In this document: in pieces, positions 26,786-35,941 of the stretch
How positions within the stretch are numbered: the stretch's first letter is position 1
Layout of the letters: every line of letters begins with the position of its first letter
Source: Paraburkholderia haematera
GTDB taxonomy: Bacteria; Pseudomonadota; Gammaproteobacteria; Burkholderiales; Burkholderiaceae
Length of the DNA: 64,000 nucleotides
Assembly (NCBI RefSeq): GCF_905220975.1
Contig: NZ_CAJNBK010000012.1
Location: forward strand, 62,001-126,000
Direction: 5' to 3'
Notes under the pieces: model-generated
Told to the model about the DNA's origin: nothing
The model's database searches: none
Seen by the model: the letters and a program-made list of their open reading frames with translations, nothing else
Position numbers and translations under genes: made by a program

Positions 26786-27490
26786 CTATTGAAGGATCAG
26801 GAGCAGTTGTGCGTCGGCGTGTTCGGCGGGTGGCCGTGCAAAGCCACTACGCACATACCGATGCCAGCGACCGATGATGTAGCTCAGCAGCAAGCTCGCG
26901 CGGATCGCGGGATCGTAGCCGGCTGGTAGCGGGACAGCCTGTGTATTGGCGCTGGGGCTTGCGTTTTCACCTGCGTTCGCGCTCGCATTTGCCTCCATCT
27001 GAGCCACGCGCAAACACTGCTTCAACGAGGCCTCGATCCGTTCCAGCATCTGATTGACGCGCTCGGTCAGCCGCTCATGCTCGCCGACCAGCGCCTCGCA
27101 GGTCAGCACGCGCGTCATGCCGGGATTCTTCGCGGGGAAGTTGAGCAGCATTAGCGCGATCGAACGGGCTTGCAGCACGCCGTTGCTTTCCTTGTCGGCG
27201 ATCTGGTTGATCAGGCCGAAGATGGTCTGCTCGATGAACTCGATAAGCCCTTCGAACATTTGCGCCTTGCTGGCGAAATGGCGGTACAGCGCGGCTTCCG
27301 AGACGCCGAGCCGGGCGGCGAGTGCCGCCGTGGTGATCTTTTCGCTCTTCGGCGCCTCCAGCATCGCGGCAAGCGTCTGCAGGATATGCACGCGGCGCTC
27401 GCCCGGTTTCAGGCGCGCTGCGCGCGGGGTGGCCGGCGAGGTGGGTTCGTCTTCGGTTACGGCTTCGTCAGGCTTGTCGATCGGCTGCAT
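26786..27490 (-). CDS. slmA: Nucleoid occlusion factor SlmA (TetR family)
   Basis: DNA-binding inhibitor of FtsZ assembly over the nucleoid. The 234-aa protein has an N-terminal TetR helix-turn-helix (about 30-80) with KITTAALAARLGVSEAALYRHFASKAQMFEGL, in which the helix after VSEAALYRHF is nearly invariant in SlmA. A helical C-terminal dimer domain follows, with a non-conserved Ala/Asn insertion (about 168-190). The start overlaps the end of the nucleotidase gene by 23 nt. Position after argB and a HAD nucleotidase also fits betaproteobacterial slmA. Confidence 0.88.
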   Translation of the reverse strand: MQPIDKPDEAVTEDEPTSPATPRAARLKPGERRVHILQTLAAMLEAPKSEKITTAALAARLGVSEAALYRHFASKAQMFEGLIEFIEQTIFGLINQIADKESNGVLQARSIALMLLNFPAKNPGMTRVLTCEALVGEHERLTERVNQMLERIEASLKQCLRVAQMEANASANAGENASPSANTQAVPLPAGYDPAIRASLLLSYIIGRWHRYVRSGFARPPAEHADAQLLLILQ

Positions 27491-28259
27491 GGCTGCGTCC
27501 CGTCTGCTGTCCCTTCAATCGAACCGAGCGGGTGCCCAGTCTCAGCGATTTTAACGAACGAATGCATCGATCGACATAGTGCGGCCGGCCAGTGCCGGGC
27601 AGACGCGTGGGCACGCCGTCCGCGTGCGGTTTGCGTGGCAGATGGCCGGTGATCCACACGGTACGGATGCCGAGACGCCGGTAGTTCTTGAGATGCGAGC
27701 GCGTGTCTTCCACGAGGATCGCGTCTTTGAGCGAGACGTGCGCGTCGCGCATCGTCTTGCGCAGCATCGAATGGTCGGGTTTGGCGCGCCAGTGGCGGCG
27801 ATCGCGCATATGTTCGATGGCGATCACCTGTTCGAACAGACGCTCGATACGCAGTTCTCTGAGCACCGCGCGCGCATAGGTCTCGGGTGCATTGGTCAGC
27901 ACGATCTTGCGGCCGGGCAGCGACGCGACGAGCCGTGCGACGCCGCGTTCGTGACGGATCATCGAGCCGAGATCGGGGAACGTATGCACGACTTTCAGGA
28001 AGTCGTTCGGGTCGAGCGGATGATGCCGCGTCAGACCGAGCAGCGTCGCGCCGTAGCGTTGCGTGTAGCCGGTGCGCAGACGGTTGGCTTCGTCGAGATC
28101 GACTTGCAAGGCGTCGATGATGTACTGCGTCATGCCCTGATTGATCGCCGGAAAAATCGCGTGCGAGGCGTGATGCAGCGTGTTGTCGAGATCGAACAGC
28201 CAGACCGGACTGCCGCCTGCAATATGCGGACGACGTCGCCGGGAAGTGGGGGTGCGCAT
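27468..28259 (-). CDS. HAD-superfamily pyrimidine 5'-nucleotidase
   Basis: A 263-aa hydrolase of the HAD/SSM1-type group. Motif I is VWLFDLDNTLHH (nucleophile Asp and acid/base Asp), motif II is IVLTNAP, and the later acidic motif is ILVEDTRSHLKNYRRLG. The ATG at 28259 gives an arginine-rich N terminus of about 18 residues that could be over-long. The family dephosphorylates pyrimidine nucleotides and other small phosphates; the in vivo substrate is not certain. It lies between argB and slmA. Confidence 0.85.
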   Translation of the reverse strand: MRTPTSRRRRPHIAGGSPVWLFDLDNTLHHASHAIFPAINQGMTQYIIDALQVDLDEANRLRTGYTQRYGATLLGLTRHHPLDPNDFLKVVHTFPDLGSMIRHERGVARLVASLPGRKIVLTNAPETYARAVLRELRIERLFEQVIAIEHMRDRRHWRAKPDHSMLRKTMRDAHVSLKDAILVEDTRSHLKNYRRLGIRTVWITGHLPRKPHADGVPTRLPGTGRPHYVDRCIRSLKSLRLGTRSVRLKGQQTGRSHAADRQA

Positions 28260-28412
28260 GATGGAGGGCGCCGTTCAGGCGCAGGCAGCCGTTTCGCGCA
28301 GCGAACGCTGACGACGCTTCGCGATGCGGAAAACGATAGAGAAGGAGGGCGTGTTCTTGCGCCGGAGGGCGGCGCGTTGTGCACCGCCGGACGCGGCCGC
28401 AGCGCAACTGCA

Positions 28413-28453
28413 CGGCCCACATGGCACGCCTGACTGGCATGCCGTGTGGGCCG
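28413..28453 (-). terminator. Large hairpin after argB
   Basis: CGGCCCACATGGCA (28413-28426) and TGCCGTGTGGGCCG (28440-28453) pair over 14 bp with a single G-U wobble and a 13-nt loop, 15 nt past the argB stop. No T run follows on the minus strand. It could be a processing or stability element, or a weak terminator, between argB and the nucleotidase gene. Confidence 0.5.
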
Positions 28454-28468
28454 GGTGTGAGGCAGGAA

Positions 28469-29368
28469 TCAATGCGAGCGGATCATCGTGCCGAACGGCT
28501 GTTCGGTGAGAATTTCCAGCAGCACCGAGTGCTCGATGCGCCCGTCGATGATGTGCACCGAACGCACGCCGCTCTTCGCTGCATCCAGCGCCGACGAGAT
28601 TTTCGGCAGCATGCCGCCGGAGATCGTGCCGTCTGCGAACAGGCCGTCGATTTCACGCGCCGACAGATCGGTCAGCAGATTGCCTTCCTTATCCATCACG
28701 CCCGGGATGTTGGTCATGATCACGAGCTTCTCGGCGTTCAGCACGACCGCCAGTTTGCCCGCGACCAGATCCGCATTGATGTTGTACGACAGACCGTCTT
28801 CGCCGAAGCCGATCGGCGAGATCACCGGAATGAACGCGTCGTCCTGCAGCGCTTTCACGACCGCGGGATTGATCGCCTCGACCTCGCCCACCTGACCGAT
28901 ATCGACGTACTGGCCCGGATTGTCGCGATCCGGCATCTGCATCTTGCGCGCGTGGATCAGGCCGCCGTCTTTGCCGGTCAGACCGACCGCGTGGCCGCCG
29001 AAATGGTTGATCAGCGTGACGATGTCCTGCTGCACTTCGCCGCCGAGCACCCATTCGACGACTTCCATCGTCTCTTCGTCGGTGACGCGCATGCCCTGAA
29101 TGAACGTGCCCTGCTTGCCGATTTTCTTCAGCGCCTGGTCGATTTGCGGACCGCCGCCGTGCACGATGACCGGATTGATACCGACGAGCTTCAGCAGGAT
29201 CACGTCGCGCGCGAAGCCTTGCTTGAGTCGCTCCTCGGTCATGGCGTTGCCGCCGTATTTGATGACCACGGTCTTACCGTGATACTGGCGAATGTAAGGT
29301 AGCGCCTCGGCCAGAATTTCAGCCTTGAGGGTGGGCGCGATCTGCGAAAGGTCAGGGATCTCGGACAT
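28469..29368 (-). CDS. argB: Acetylglutamate kinase ArgB
   Basis: Phosphorylates N-acetylglutamate in arginine synthesis. The 299-aa protein starts at ATG 29368 (MSEIPDLSQIAP). Amino-acid-kinase motifs are VIKYGGNAM, VIVHGGGPQI, NINADLVAGKLA and GGMLPKISSALDA. The N-terminal extension of about 20 residues before the kinase fold forms the extra helix seen in arginine-inhibited hexameric enzymes, so feedback inhibition by arginine is plausible. Confidence 0.95.
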   Translation of the reverse strand: MSEIPDLSQIAPTLKAEILAEALPYIRQYHGKTVVIKYGGNAMTEERLKQGFARDVILLKLVGINPVIVHGGGPQIDQALKKIGKQGTFIQGMRVTDEETMEVVEWVLGGEVQQDIVTLINHFGGHAVGLTGKDGGLIHARKMQMPDRDNPGQYVDIGQVGEVEAINPAVVKALQDDAFIPVISPIGFGEDGLSYNINADLVAGKLAVVLNAEKLVIMTNIPGVMDKEGNLLTDLSAREIDGLFADGTISGGMLPKISSALDAAKSGVRSVHIIDGRIEHSVLLEILTEQPFGTMIRSH

Positions 29369-29632
29369 GGCGGCAGGCTCAGGCACGGAACAGTTAAAAC
29401 AGGGCGAATTGTACAGGACTGGCGCGCTGCAACAGGGTTTTCGATACCGACGCCCGTGACCGGCGGCGCAGGCTTTGCGCACTGCGCAATGACTGGCCCG
29501 AGGCGGCGGCCGGCGATCGAGCTTACCGCCGTTCTGAACCGCCTGTGAATTGGCCGAATGGCCGACTGACGGCGGCACGCCAGTCGTGGCATCATTTCCT
29601 GATCCAGGCCGAATCGAGATCAGCGGTCCGTC

Positions 29633-29857
29633 ATGAAATCGTCAGCTTCCCGTTCCGCAAGCAGCGCGCTTTGTCCGCGCTGCGGTCAGGCGTTCGATTG
29701 CGCCATGCATGGGGTGCCGTTCGACTGCTGGTGCCGTGAGATGCCGGCCCTGCCGGCAGACCGGCTCGATCCGTCCGGCCGCTGCCTGTGTCCTGAATGT
29801 CTCGCAGCGGAGATTGCGCAAGCCGTGCAACGGGCACCGGGAGCCGGTTCGCCTTGA
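29633..29857 (+). CDS. Small cysteine-rich CWC-type protein
   Basis: A 74-aa protein with two CxxC pairs, CPRCGQAF and CLCPECL, and a central CAMHGVPFDCWC. This arrangement matches the cysteine-rich CWC family of small putative zinc-binding proteins. There is no signal peptide or membrane helix. No strong Shine-Dalgarno is visible before ATG 29633. It is divergent from argB and faces the TPR/glycosyltransferase gene. The function of the family is unknown. Confidence 0.75.
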   Translation: MKSSASRSASSALCPRCGQAFDCAMHGVPFDCWCREMPALPADRLDPSGRCLCPECLAAEIAQAVQRAPGAGSP

Positions 29858-29895
29858 ATGCGGCGCGACGTGGCTTGGGTGGCCGCGGTGCCTCG

Positions 29896-31602
29896 CTAGG
29901 CTGCGTGGCTCTGGGCAGCAAGCACGCTCAGATCCTGTGCGACGGCCTTTAGTGCCGGATCCCATTGACCGAACTGTGGCTGCCGGTAGAGTGTGGCGCT
30001 CGGATACCACGGGCTGTCGAGCCGGTCGAGCAACCAGACCCAATGCGGATTGACGTCGAGCAGCACCCATGTGCGCTGGCCGAGCGCGCCGCTCAGATGC
30101 GCCACGGAAGTGCAAACCGTGATGACGAGATCAAGCGCGCTGACAAACGCAGCCGTGTCGTCGAAATTGGCGAATTCGGCGGTGTAGTCCGACATCGGCA
30201 GACCCGCCGCCCGAGCCGCCGCGACGTCCGTCCCGGCACCCGGTTGCAACGAGTAGAACGCCACGTTCTGCATGCCGCCGAAATGTTCCGCGTAGCGCTC
30301 CCAACCCACCCGCCGGAACGGATTGCGCTGATGGCCGTGGCTGCCGGTCCACGCGAGTCCGACTTTGAGCCTCCTTTCCCCGCTCAGCCTTTTTCGCCAA
30401 GACTGGCTGGCTGCGGCGTCCGCATGCAGGTACGGAATCTCAGCGGGGATAGTCTCCTCGCGCGTGTCGAAGATCAACGGCAGGCTGAGTAACGGAATTT
30501 CATAGTCAAACGGCGGCAAGGAGTCGACGCCGCCGCCGGCCGAGTAATCGTCCACTTGATCGGTGAGGCTGCGAGCGAGCAGCGCGCCCATTTGCGGAAA
30601 TGAATTCCAGATGAGACGGCCGCCCTCGCGATGAACACGCTCCGCCAGCAGGGGAATATATCGGCTGAACTGCAGGACATCGCCCATGCCCTGTTCGCCC
30701 CACACCAGCAGCGTTTTGCCGGCGAGCGATTCGCCTTGCCAGGTCGGCGCGGGCATTGAGGGGCGGTTGCCGCCCAATTCAAACGAGCCGTCCCAGCGCG
30801 CTTCGTGGTTTTGCCAGCCGTGCGCGTAATCGCCGCGCATAAGCTGCAACAGGCTGAGATTGGAGCGCATCGCCGCGTCGTTGGGCGCTAATGCACAGGC
30901 CGTTCTTCCGGCGTGCTCCGCCTCGTCCCAGCGTTGCGCTTCACGTAGCGCCAGCGCATAGTTGTTATGCGCCAGCGGGCTATGCGGCGCACATTGCACG
31001 GCTCGTGCGCCTGCTTCAAGCGCGCCCGGCAGATTCAAATTGACACGGTTTACCTGAGTAAGATTGGTCCATGCATCGCCGTGGCCGGGATCGTCATGAA
31101 CCGCACGTTTCAGTAGGGCGAGTTGCTCGTTGGGATCTCCGCCAGTGAGTGCGAGGGCGCCGGCGAGATTGTTGCGCAACTGCGGCAAAGCTGGATCGAT
31201 GCCGAGTGCGCGACGATAGGGTGCGATTGCCTCGCCATGCCGGTTTGCCATCTGCAGCGCGTAGGCGAAACGGAAGTGCGTAAGAGCGCGATGGGGATCG
31301 AGTTGGGCAATAATGGCGGCGAGTCCGATCGCGTCATTGTGACGATCTTGCGCGAGCAGCGTAGCAATCAGCGATTCGATCGACTCATCGTCGAGTGGAT
31401 GAAGTTGTGCGGCGATGTCGAGCCACTTGGCCTCTGTGTCCGTTGTGCCGTTTTGTCGGGCTGCGGCAGCATGTCGCAGGAAAGTCAGGAAAGCTGACGA
31501 GGCGGGCGTCTCGCTATCGGAGGTAGGTAGCATGATGGGTTTGGGCTGCGCAAGAACCGGTGATAAACGATCGGCCCACGCAGCGCTATCGCAAAATTCC
31601 AT
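29896..31602 (-). CDS. TPR protein with glycosyltransferase-like C-terminal domain
   Basis: A 568-aa protein. About six tetratricopeptide repeats occupy residues 60-290, for example HFRFAYALQMANRHGEAIAPYRRAL and LAHNNYALALREAQRWDEAEHAG. The C-terminal 270 residues resemble the GT9/GT41-like domain fused to TPRs in many proteobacteria (LLVWGEQGMGDVLQFSRYIPLL, LKVGLAWTGSHGHQRNPFR, LDLVITVCTSVAHLSGALGQRTWVLL). A protein or surface-glycan glycosyltransferase is the best guess, but donor and acceptor are unknown. The ATG at 31533 is an alternative start; neither start has a clear ribosome site. Confidence 0.8.
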   Translation of the reverse strand: MEFCDSAAWADRLSPVLAQPKPIMLPTSDSETPASSAFLTFLRHAAAARQNGTTDTEAKWLDIAAQLHPLDDESIESLIATLLAQDRHNDAIGLAAIIAQLDPHRALTHFRFAYALQMANRHGEAIAPYRRALGIDPALPQLRNNLAGALALTGGDPNEQLALLKRAVHDDPGHGDAWTNLTQVNRVNLNLPGALEAGARAVQCAPHSPLAHNNYALALREAQRWDEAEHAGRTACALAPNDAAMRSNLSLLQLMRGDYAHGWQNHEARWDGSFELGGNRPSMPAPTWQGESLAGKTLLVWGEQGMGDVLQFSRYIPLLAERVHREGGRLIWNSFPQMGALLARSLTDQVDDYSAGGGVDSLPPFDYEIPLLSLPLIFDTREETIPAEIPYLHADAAASQSWRKRLSGERRLKVGLAWTGSHGHQRNPFRRVGWERYAEHFGGMQNVAFYSLQPGAGTDVAAARAAGLPMSDYTAEFANFDDTAAFVSALDLVITVCTSVAHLSGALGQRTWVLLDVNPHWVWLLDRLDSPWYPSATLYRQPQFGQWDPALKAVAQDLSVLAAQSHAA

Positions 31603-31660
31603 GCTACCGGCACGAGACCGCGAGGTCAGTCAGACTAGTCCGAACAGTTAAACTAAAGTC

Positions 31661-32971
31661 ATGCATCGTATAACCAACACCGGCCGGGTCAACCTCGGTC
31701 ATCTGTTCTGGCTACGCAGCCTCGCCATCATCGGCCAACTGACGACGATTGCGTTCGTGCAGAACTTCTTCGGCGTGCACCTGCCGTTGCCCGCCATGTT
31801 GCTCGTGATCGCCCTTGAGGTTATCTTCAACGCACTCACGTGGTGGCGTGTCTCGCAGCAGCGGCCAGAGTCCAATCTCGAACTGTTCGGGCAGATCTGG
31901 GTCGATCTCGGCGCATTGTCGGCGCTGCTGTTCCTCTCAGGTGGCACCACCAATCCCTTCGTGTCGCTGTACCTGCCGTCGCTCGCGATTGCCGCAGCCG
32001 TGTTGCCATGGCATCTGATGGCGTGGCTCGCCGCGTTCGCCGTGGCCTGCTACGCCGTGCTCGGCTTCGATTCCGTACCGCTCAATCTCGACAACCCGGC
32101 GAACCTGTTCGACTACTATCGCGCCGGCATGTGGGTGAACTTCATGGTCAGCGTCGGCCTGATTGCGTGGTTCGTTGCACGCATGTCACGCGCTCTGCGA
32201 CTACGTGACGCAGCGCTCGGAGAAGCGCAGCAGCGCTTGCTTCACGATGAACGCGCCGTCGCGCTTGGCGTGCAGGCCGCTACCGTCGCGCACGAAATCG
32301 GCACGCCGCTGTCTACAATTGCGATGTTGTCCGAAGAATTGCGCGACGCGGCCCGAACCGATAAAGGGCTCGCGCCGTATAGCGCCGATCTGGAGCTGCT
32401 CGAACAGCAAATGACGCTGTGTACTTCGGCGCTTGCCCGGCTGCGCAGCCGCGCAACGACCGCGACCAACCGGCAAATGGTCGGTGAATGGCTCGAGTCG
32501 TTCTCCGAGCAGTGGCGCTTGCGTCATCCGCATGTGAAGTTCGAGCGGATCGGTGTGCCACCTGCGGATATCAGCCTCGACGATACGGTTGCCGTGAGCC
32601 AGATTCTGACGATTCTGCTCGACAACGCCGCGCGCGCGAGTCGCGATCACGTCACGCTGTCGTGCACGCTCACAGTTCGCGGTGACCAGATCGTGTTCGA
32701 GGTATGCGACGCAGGCCCGGGCATTCCTGCCGCGTTGCGCGGATCGCTCGGCACGATGCCGGTCGACAGCACACAAGGCGGACACGGCGTGGGTCTGTAT
32801 CTGGCATTTTCGGCGGCGGCACGTCTGAAGGGATCGATCGAGCTGGCCGACTTCAGCGAAATCAAGCCGCGCGGCACGCGTGCAGTGTTGAGACTGCCGC
32901 TTGCGGCGCGCAAATTATCAGGTGCGGGCCGTCAAGGCACTACGCCATCCAACACGGAGAAACAGGCATGA
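31661..32971 (+). CDS. regB: RegB/PrrB-type redox sensor histidine kinase
   Basis: A 436-aa kinase with six hydrophobic helices in the first 170 residues. The segment FLSGGTTNPFVSLYLPS contains the GGxxNPF heptad that in RegB/PrrB binds ubiquinone. The H-box is TVAHEIGTPLSTI with phospho-His at residue 211. A cysteine at residue 254 (QQMTLCTSAL) lies about where the redox-active Cys265 of Rhodobacter RegB is found. The ATPase motifs are LLDNAARAS, CDAGPGIP and GHGVGLYLA. The ATGA overlap with the response regulator shows that they form a pair. By family, the kinase should respond to respiratory redox state. Confidence 0.9.
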   Translation: MHRITNTGRVNLGHLFWLRSLAIIGQLTTIAFVQNFFGVHLPLPAMLLVIALEVIFNALTWWRVSQQRPESNLELFGQIWVDLGALSALLFLSGGTTNPFVSLYLPSLAIAAAVLPWHLMAWLAAFAVACYAVLGFDSVPLNLDNPANLFDYYRAGMWVNFMVSVGLIAWFVARMSRALRLRDAALGEAQQRLLHDERAVALGVQAATVAHEIGTPLSTIAMLSEELRDAARTDKGLAPYSADLELLEQQMTLCTSALARLRSRATTATNRQMVGEWLESFSEQWRLRHPHVKFERIGVPPADISLDDTVAVSQILTILLDNAARASRDHVTLSCTLTVRGDQIVFEVCDAGPGIPAALRGSLGTMPVDSTQGGHGVGLYLAFSAAARLKGSIELADFSEIKPRGTRAVLRLPLAARKLSGAGRQGTTPSNTEKQA

Positions 32972-33510
32972 GCGATATGAATTTTCTGGTGATCGACGAC
33001 GATGAGGTGTTCTCCGGCATCCTCGCCCGCGGGTTGACGCGACGCGGTTATACGGTGGCCGAAGCGCACAACGCGGATGAGGCGATCAAGTTGGCGAACC
33101 AGCAGAGGTTCAGCCAGATCACGGTGGACCTGCATCTCGGCAACGACTCCGGTCTTACGCTCGTCGCCCCCTTGCGTGATTTGCAGCCTGACGCGCGCAT
33201 GCTGGTGTTGACCGGTTATGCCAGCATCGCGACGGCGGTTCAGGCCGTGAAAGACGGCGCCGATAACTACCTGGCGAAACCCGCCAATGTCGAGACGATT
33301 TTGTCCGCGCTGCAAAGCGAGGCGAGCGCCCTGCAAGCTGAAGAGGCGATTGAGCATCCCACGCCGTTGTCGGTTGCGCGTCTGGAGTGGGAGCATATTC
33401 AACGCGTGCTCGCGGAGCACGGCGGCAATATTTCGGCCACGGCGCGTGCGTTGAACATGCATCGTCGAACGCTGCAGCGGAAGTTGGCGAAGCGGCCGGT
33501 CAAGCAGTAG
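32968..33510 (+). CDS. regA: RegA/PrrA-type response regulator
   Basis: A 180-aa two-domain regulator. The receiver domain has D10-D12, the phospho-acceptor D54 in TVDLHLGNDSG and the Lys in LAKPA. A short linker leads to a C-terminal Fis-type helix-turn-helix with GGNISATARALNMHRRTLQRKL, the highly conserved RegA/PrrA recognition helix. The start overlaps the kinase stop. The pair probably controls respiratory or redox-dependent genes, but no target site was identified here. Confidence 0.92.
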   Translation: MSDMNFLVIDDDEVFSGILARGLTRRGYTVAEAHNADEAIKLANQQRFSQITVDLHLGNDSGLTLVAPLRDLQPDARMLVLTGYASIATAVQAVKDGADNYLAKPANVETILSALQSEASALQAEEAIEHPTPLSVARLEWEHIQRVLAEHGGNISATARALNMHRRTLQRKLAKRPVKQ

Positions 33511-33579
33511 TAAGGCTGTAGCCAGGCTGTAGCCAGACGTTAGGTGCTGTGGCCTGCTTGTGCTTGCGGGCCGTCAAAC

Positions 33580-33616
33580 AAAACGGGCCGTCTTTCACAA
33601 GACGGCCCGTTTTTTT
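33580..33616. terminator. Bidirectional intrinsic terminator between regA and hslU
   Basis: AAAACGGGCCGTC and GACGGCCCGTTTT form a 13-bp perfect stem with an 8-nt loop and T/A runs on either side, placed between convergent regA and hslU. Confidence 0.9.
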
Positions 33617-33691
33617 ACACGTCACACACGATCGCCCGCATGCGAGGCGTGCGGTTTTAACATGGCATCGACGTCGACGTCGACCTAAGCA

Positions 33692-35038
33692 TCACAACAC
33701 GTAGCGCGACAGATCCTCGTCTTCCGCCACTTCGTTCAGCGCGCGATCGACATACGCCGCGTCGATTTGCACCGTCTTGCCCGAGTGATTGCCGGCTGCG
33801 AACGAAACATCTTCGAGCAGTTTTTCGATCACCGTGTACAGGCGGCGTGCACCAATGTTTTCAGTCTTCTCGTTGACCGAATACGCGATTTCGGCCATAC
33901 GCCGAATGCCGTCGTCGGCAAACTCGAGGTGCACGTCTTCCGTAGCCAGCAGCGCCTGGTATTGCTTGACGAGGCTCGCGTCGGTCGACACCAGAATCGA
34001 TTCGAAATCGCCCACCGACAGCGAATCCAGTTCGACCCGGATCGGGAAGCGGCCTTGCAGTTCCGGAATCAGATCGCTCGGCTTGGCCAGATGAAACGCG
34101 CCGCTCGCGATGAACAGAATGTGGTCGGTCTTCACCATGCCGTACTTGGTGTTGATCGTGGTGCCTTCGACGAGCGGCAACAGATCGCGCTGCACGCCCT
34201 GGCGCGACACTTCACCGCCACCTGCTTCACTACGCGATGCGATCTTGTCGATTTCGTCGAGAAACACGATACCGTTCTGCTCGACGTTCTGCACCGCCTT
34301 GGCTTTCACCTCTTCGTCGTTGAGCATCTTGCCGGCTTCTTCGTCGGTGAGGACCTTGAGCGCTTCCTTCACCTTCAGCTTGCGGCGTGTTTTCTTGCCG
34401 CCGCCGATGTTCGCGAACATCGAACGGATCTGCTCGGTCATGTCTTCCATGCCCGGCGGCCCCATGATGTCCATGCCGACTTGCGGCTGTTCGACGTCGA
34501 GTTCGATTTCCTTGTCGTCGAGCAGGCCTTCGCGCAGACGCTTGCGGAAGGTCTGACGCGTGGTGCTGCCCTCGTCGGCGGTATCCGCGGCGCTCGAGCT
34601 CGCGCCGAAACCCACCGGCCGCGCGCTTGGCAGGAGGATGTCGAGGATACGGTCTTCGGCCTGATCTTCCGCCTTGGTCCGCACCTTGCGCATTTCCGTT
34701 TCGCGCGTCTGCTTGATTGAGATCTCCATCAGATCGCGCACGATGCTGTCAACGTCGCGGCCTACGTAGCCGACTTCGGTGAATTTGGTGGCTTCGATCT
34801 TGATGAACGGTGCGTCGGCCAGTTTCGCCAGACGCCGCGCGATTTCGGTTTTGCCGACGCCGGTCGGTCCGATCATCAAGATGTTTTTCGGCGTGATTTC
34901 CTGACGCAGCGGGTCTTCTACCTGCTGACGGCGCCAGCGGTTGCGCAGCGCCACAGCAACCGCTTTCTTCGCGCGGCCTTGGCCGATGATGTGTTTGTCG
35001 AGTTCCGAGACGATCTCGGCAGGGGTCATGGTGCTCAT
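33692..35038 (-). CDS. hslU: ATP-dependent protease ATPase subunit HslU
   Basis: AAA+ unfoldase of the HslVU protease. The 448-aa protein starts TPAEIVSELDKHIIGQG. Walker A is GPTGVGKTEIAR, Walker B is GIVFLDEIDKIA, and the I domain follows between them. The C-terminal tail EDLSRYVL inserts into HslV in known complexes. The start is 9 nt after the hslV stop, so the two are cotranscribed from the promoter upstream of hslV. Confidence 0.96.
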   Translation of the reverse strand: MSTMTPAEIVSELDKHIIGQGRAKKAVAVALRNRWRRQQVEDPLRQEITPKNILMIGPTGVGKTEIARRLAKLADAPFIKIEATKFTEVGYVGRDVDSIVRDLMEISIKQTRETEMRKVRTKAEDQAEDRILDILLPSARPVGFGASSSAADTADEGSTTRQTFRKRLREGLLDDKEIELDVEQPQVGMDIMGPPGMEDMTEQIRSMFANIGGGKKTRRKLKVKEALKVLTDEEAGKMLNDEEVKAKAVQNVEQNGIVFLDEIDKIASRSEAGGGEVSRQGVQRDLLPLVEGTTINTKYGMVKTDHILFIASGAFHLAKPSDLIPELQGRFPIRVELDSLSVGDFESILVSTDASLVKQYQALLATEDVHLEFADDGIRRMAEIAYSVNEKTENIGARRLYTVIEKLLEDVSFAAGNHSGKTVQIDAAYVDRALNEVAEDEDLSRYVL

Positions 35039-35047
35039 CGTGGGTCC

Positions 35048-35584
35048 TTACTCGATCGTCTCGATGACGCGGTTATGGTTCGTATAGATGCACATGTCGC
35101 CGGCAATCTCCAGCGACTTCTCCACGATCTCGCGCGGCGACAGCTCCGTGTTGTCAACGAGCGCCTTCGCGGCGGCTTGCGCATAAGCGCCGCCCGAACC
35201 GATCGCGCAGATACCGCCTTCCGGATCGAGCACGTCGCCGTTACCGGTTATGACGAGGGTCGTGGTGGCGTCCGCCGCGATCAGCATCGCTTCGAGGCGG
35301 CGCAGCATGCGGTCGGTGCGCCAGTCTTTGGCGAGTTCGACGGCGGCGCGCGTCAGATTGCCTTGATGTTTTTCCAGCTTCGCTTCGAAGCGGTCGAGCA
35401 GCGAGAAGGCGTCGGCCGTGCCGCCGGCGAAGCCGACCATCACTTTGCCGTTATAGATGCGCCGGACTTTCTTGGCCCCGCCTTTCATGACAATGTTGCC
35501 CAGCGTCACCTGACCGTCGCCGCCAAGCGCGACCTTGTCGCCGCGGCGCACGGAAACGATCGTTGTGCCGTGAAATTGCTCCAT
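35048..35584 (-). CDS. hslV: ATP-dependent protease peptidase subunit HslV
   Basis: Proteasome-beta-like peptidase. The 178-aa precursor starts MEQFHGTTIVSVRRGDKVAL; processing before the first Thr of TTIVSV would expose the catalytic N-terminal threonine. GDGQVTLG and GSGGAYAQAAA are conserved. A six-residue propeptide is longer than the single Met of many homologues. The ATG at 35584 is preferred to upstream codons because it gives the family N terminus. Confidence 0.95.
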   Translation of the reverse strand: MEQFHGTTIVSVRRGDKVALGGDGQVTLGNIVMKGGAKKVRRIYNGKVMVGFAGGTADAFSLLDRFEAKLEKHQGNLTRAAVELAKDWRTDRMLRRLEAMLIAADATTTLVITGNGDVLDPEGGICAIGSGGAYAQAAAKALVDNTELSPREIVEKSLEIAGDMCIYTNHNRVIETIE

Positions 35585-35724
35585 ATGCGTTCCTCTTTGC
35601 AAAACGGGTAGGACACGGTGGCGCAGCACCACCGCACGAATCCTGTGAATCCTGGAAGCGGACGGCGCGCAACGCTGAAACGATCAACCGGTTGGCGCGC
35701 GCTCGTGCAACGCATGTCCGACTT

Positions 35725-35752
35725 ATTTTAGGGCGTGCGCGGTCATATCAAG
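35725..35752 (-). promoter_or_regulatory. Probable sigma-32 promoter of hslVU
   Basis: On the minus strand CTTGAT (35747-35752) is followed after 13 nt by CCCTAAAAT (35725-35733). This resembles the heat-shock consensus CTTGAA-N13/15-CCCCATnT and lies about 140 nt upstream of hslV, a classic RpoH target. The match was made by eye. Confidence 0.6.
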
Positions 35753-35861
35753 AGCCGGCAAACGGCATAAGACAAAAACACGGGATTCGGCGCGGGGAAG
35801 AGGGCTGCGGGCGGCGGGGCGCAAGGGCGCGCGCTGGGGGCGCACCGGGGGCGCACAAAAG

Positions 35862-35890
35862 AAAAAAGGCGCACAGATCACCGTGCGCCT
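35862..35890 (-). terminator. Intrinsic terminator downstream of dksA (distal)
   Basis: On the minus strand GGCGCAC (35883-35889) and GTGCGCC (35868-35874) form a 7-bp stem with an 8-nt loop, followed by six T residues. It is the second of two tandem terminators after dksA. Confidence 0.8.
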
Positions 35891-35906
35891 CTCGACGAAG
35901 CAGCTT

Positions 35907-35933
35907 AAAAGGGCGCGGAGCCGAAGCCGCGCC
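35907..35933 (-). terminator. Intrinsic terminator downstream of dksA (proximal)
   Basis: On the minus strand GGCGCGG (35927-35933) and CCGCGCC (35912-35918) pair around the loop CTTCGGCT, followed by CTTTT. It begins 8 nt after the dksA stop. Confidence 0.75.
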
Positions 35934-35941
35934 GCAGGTGT

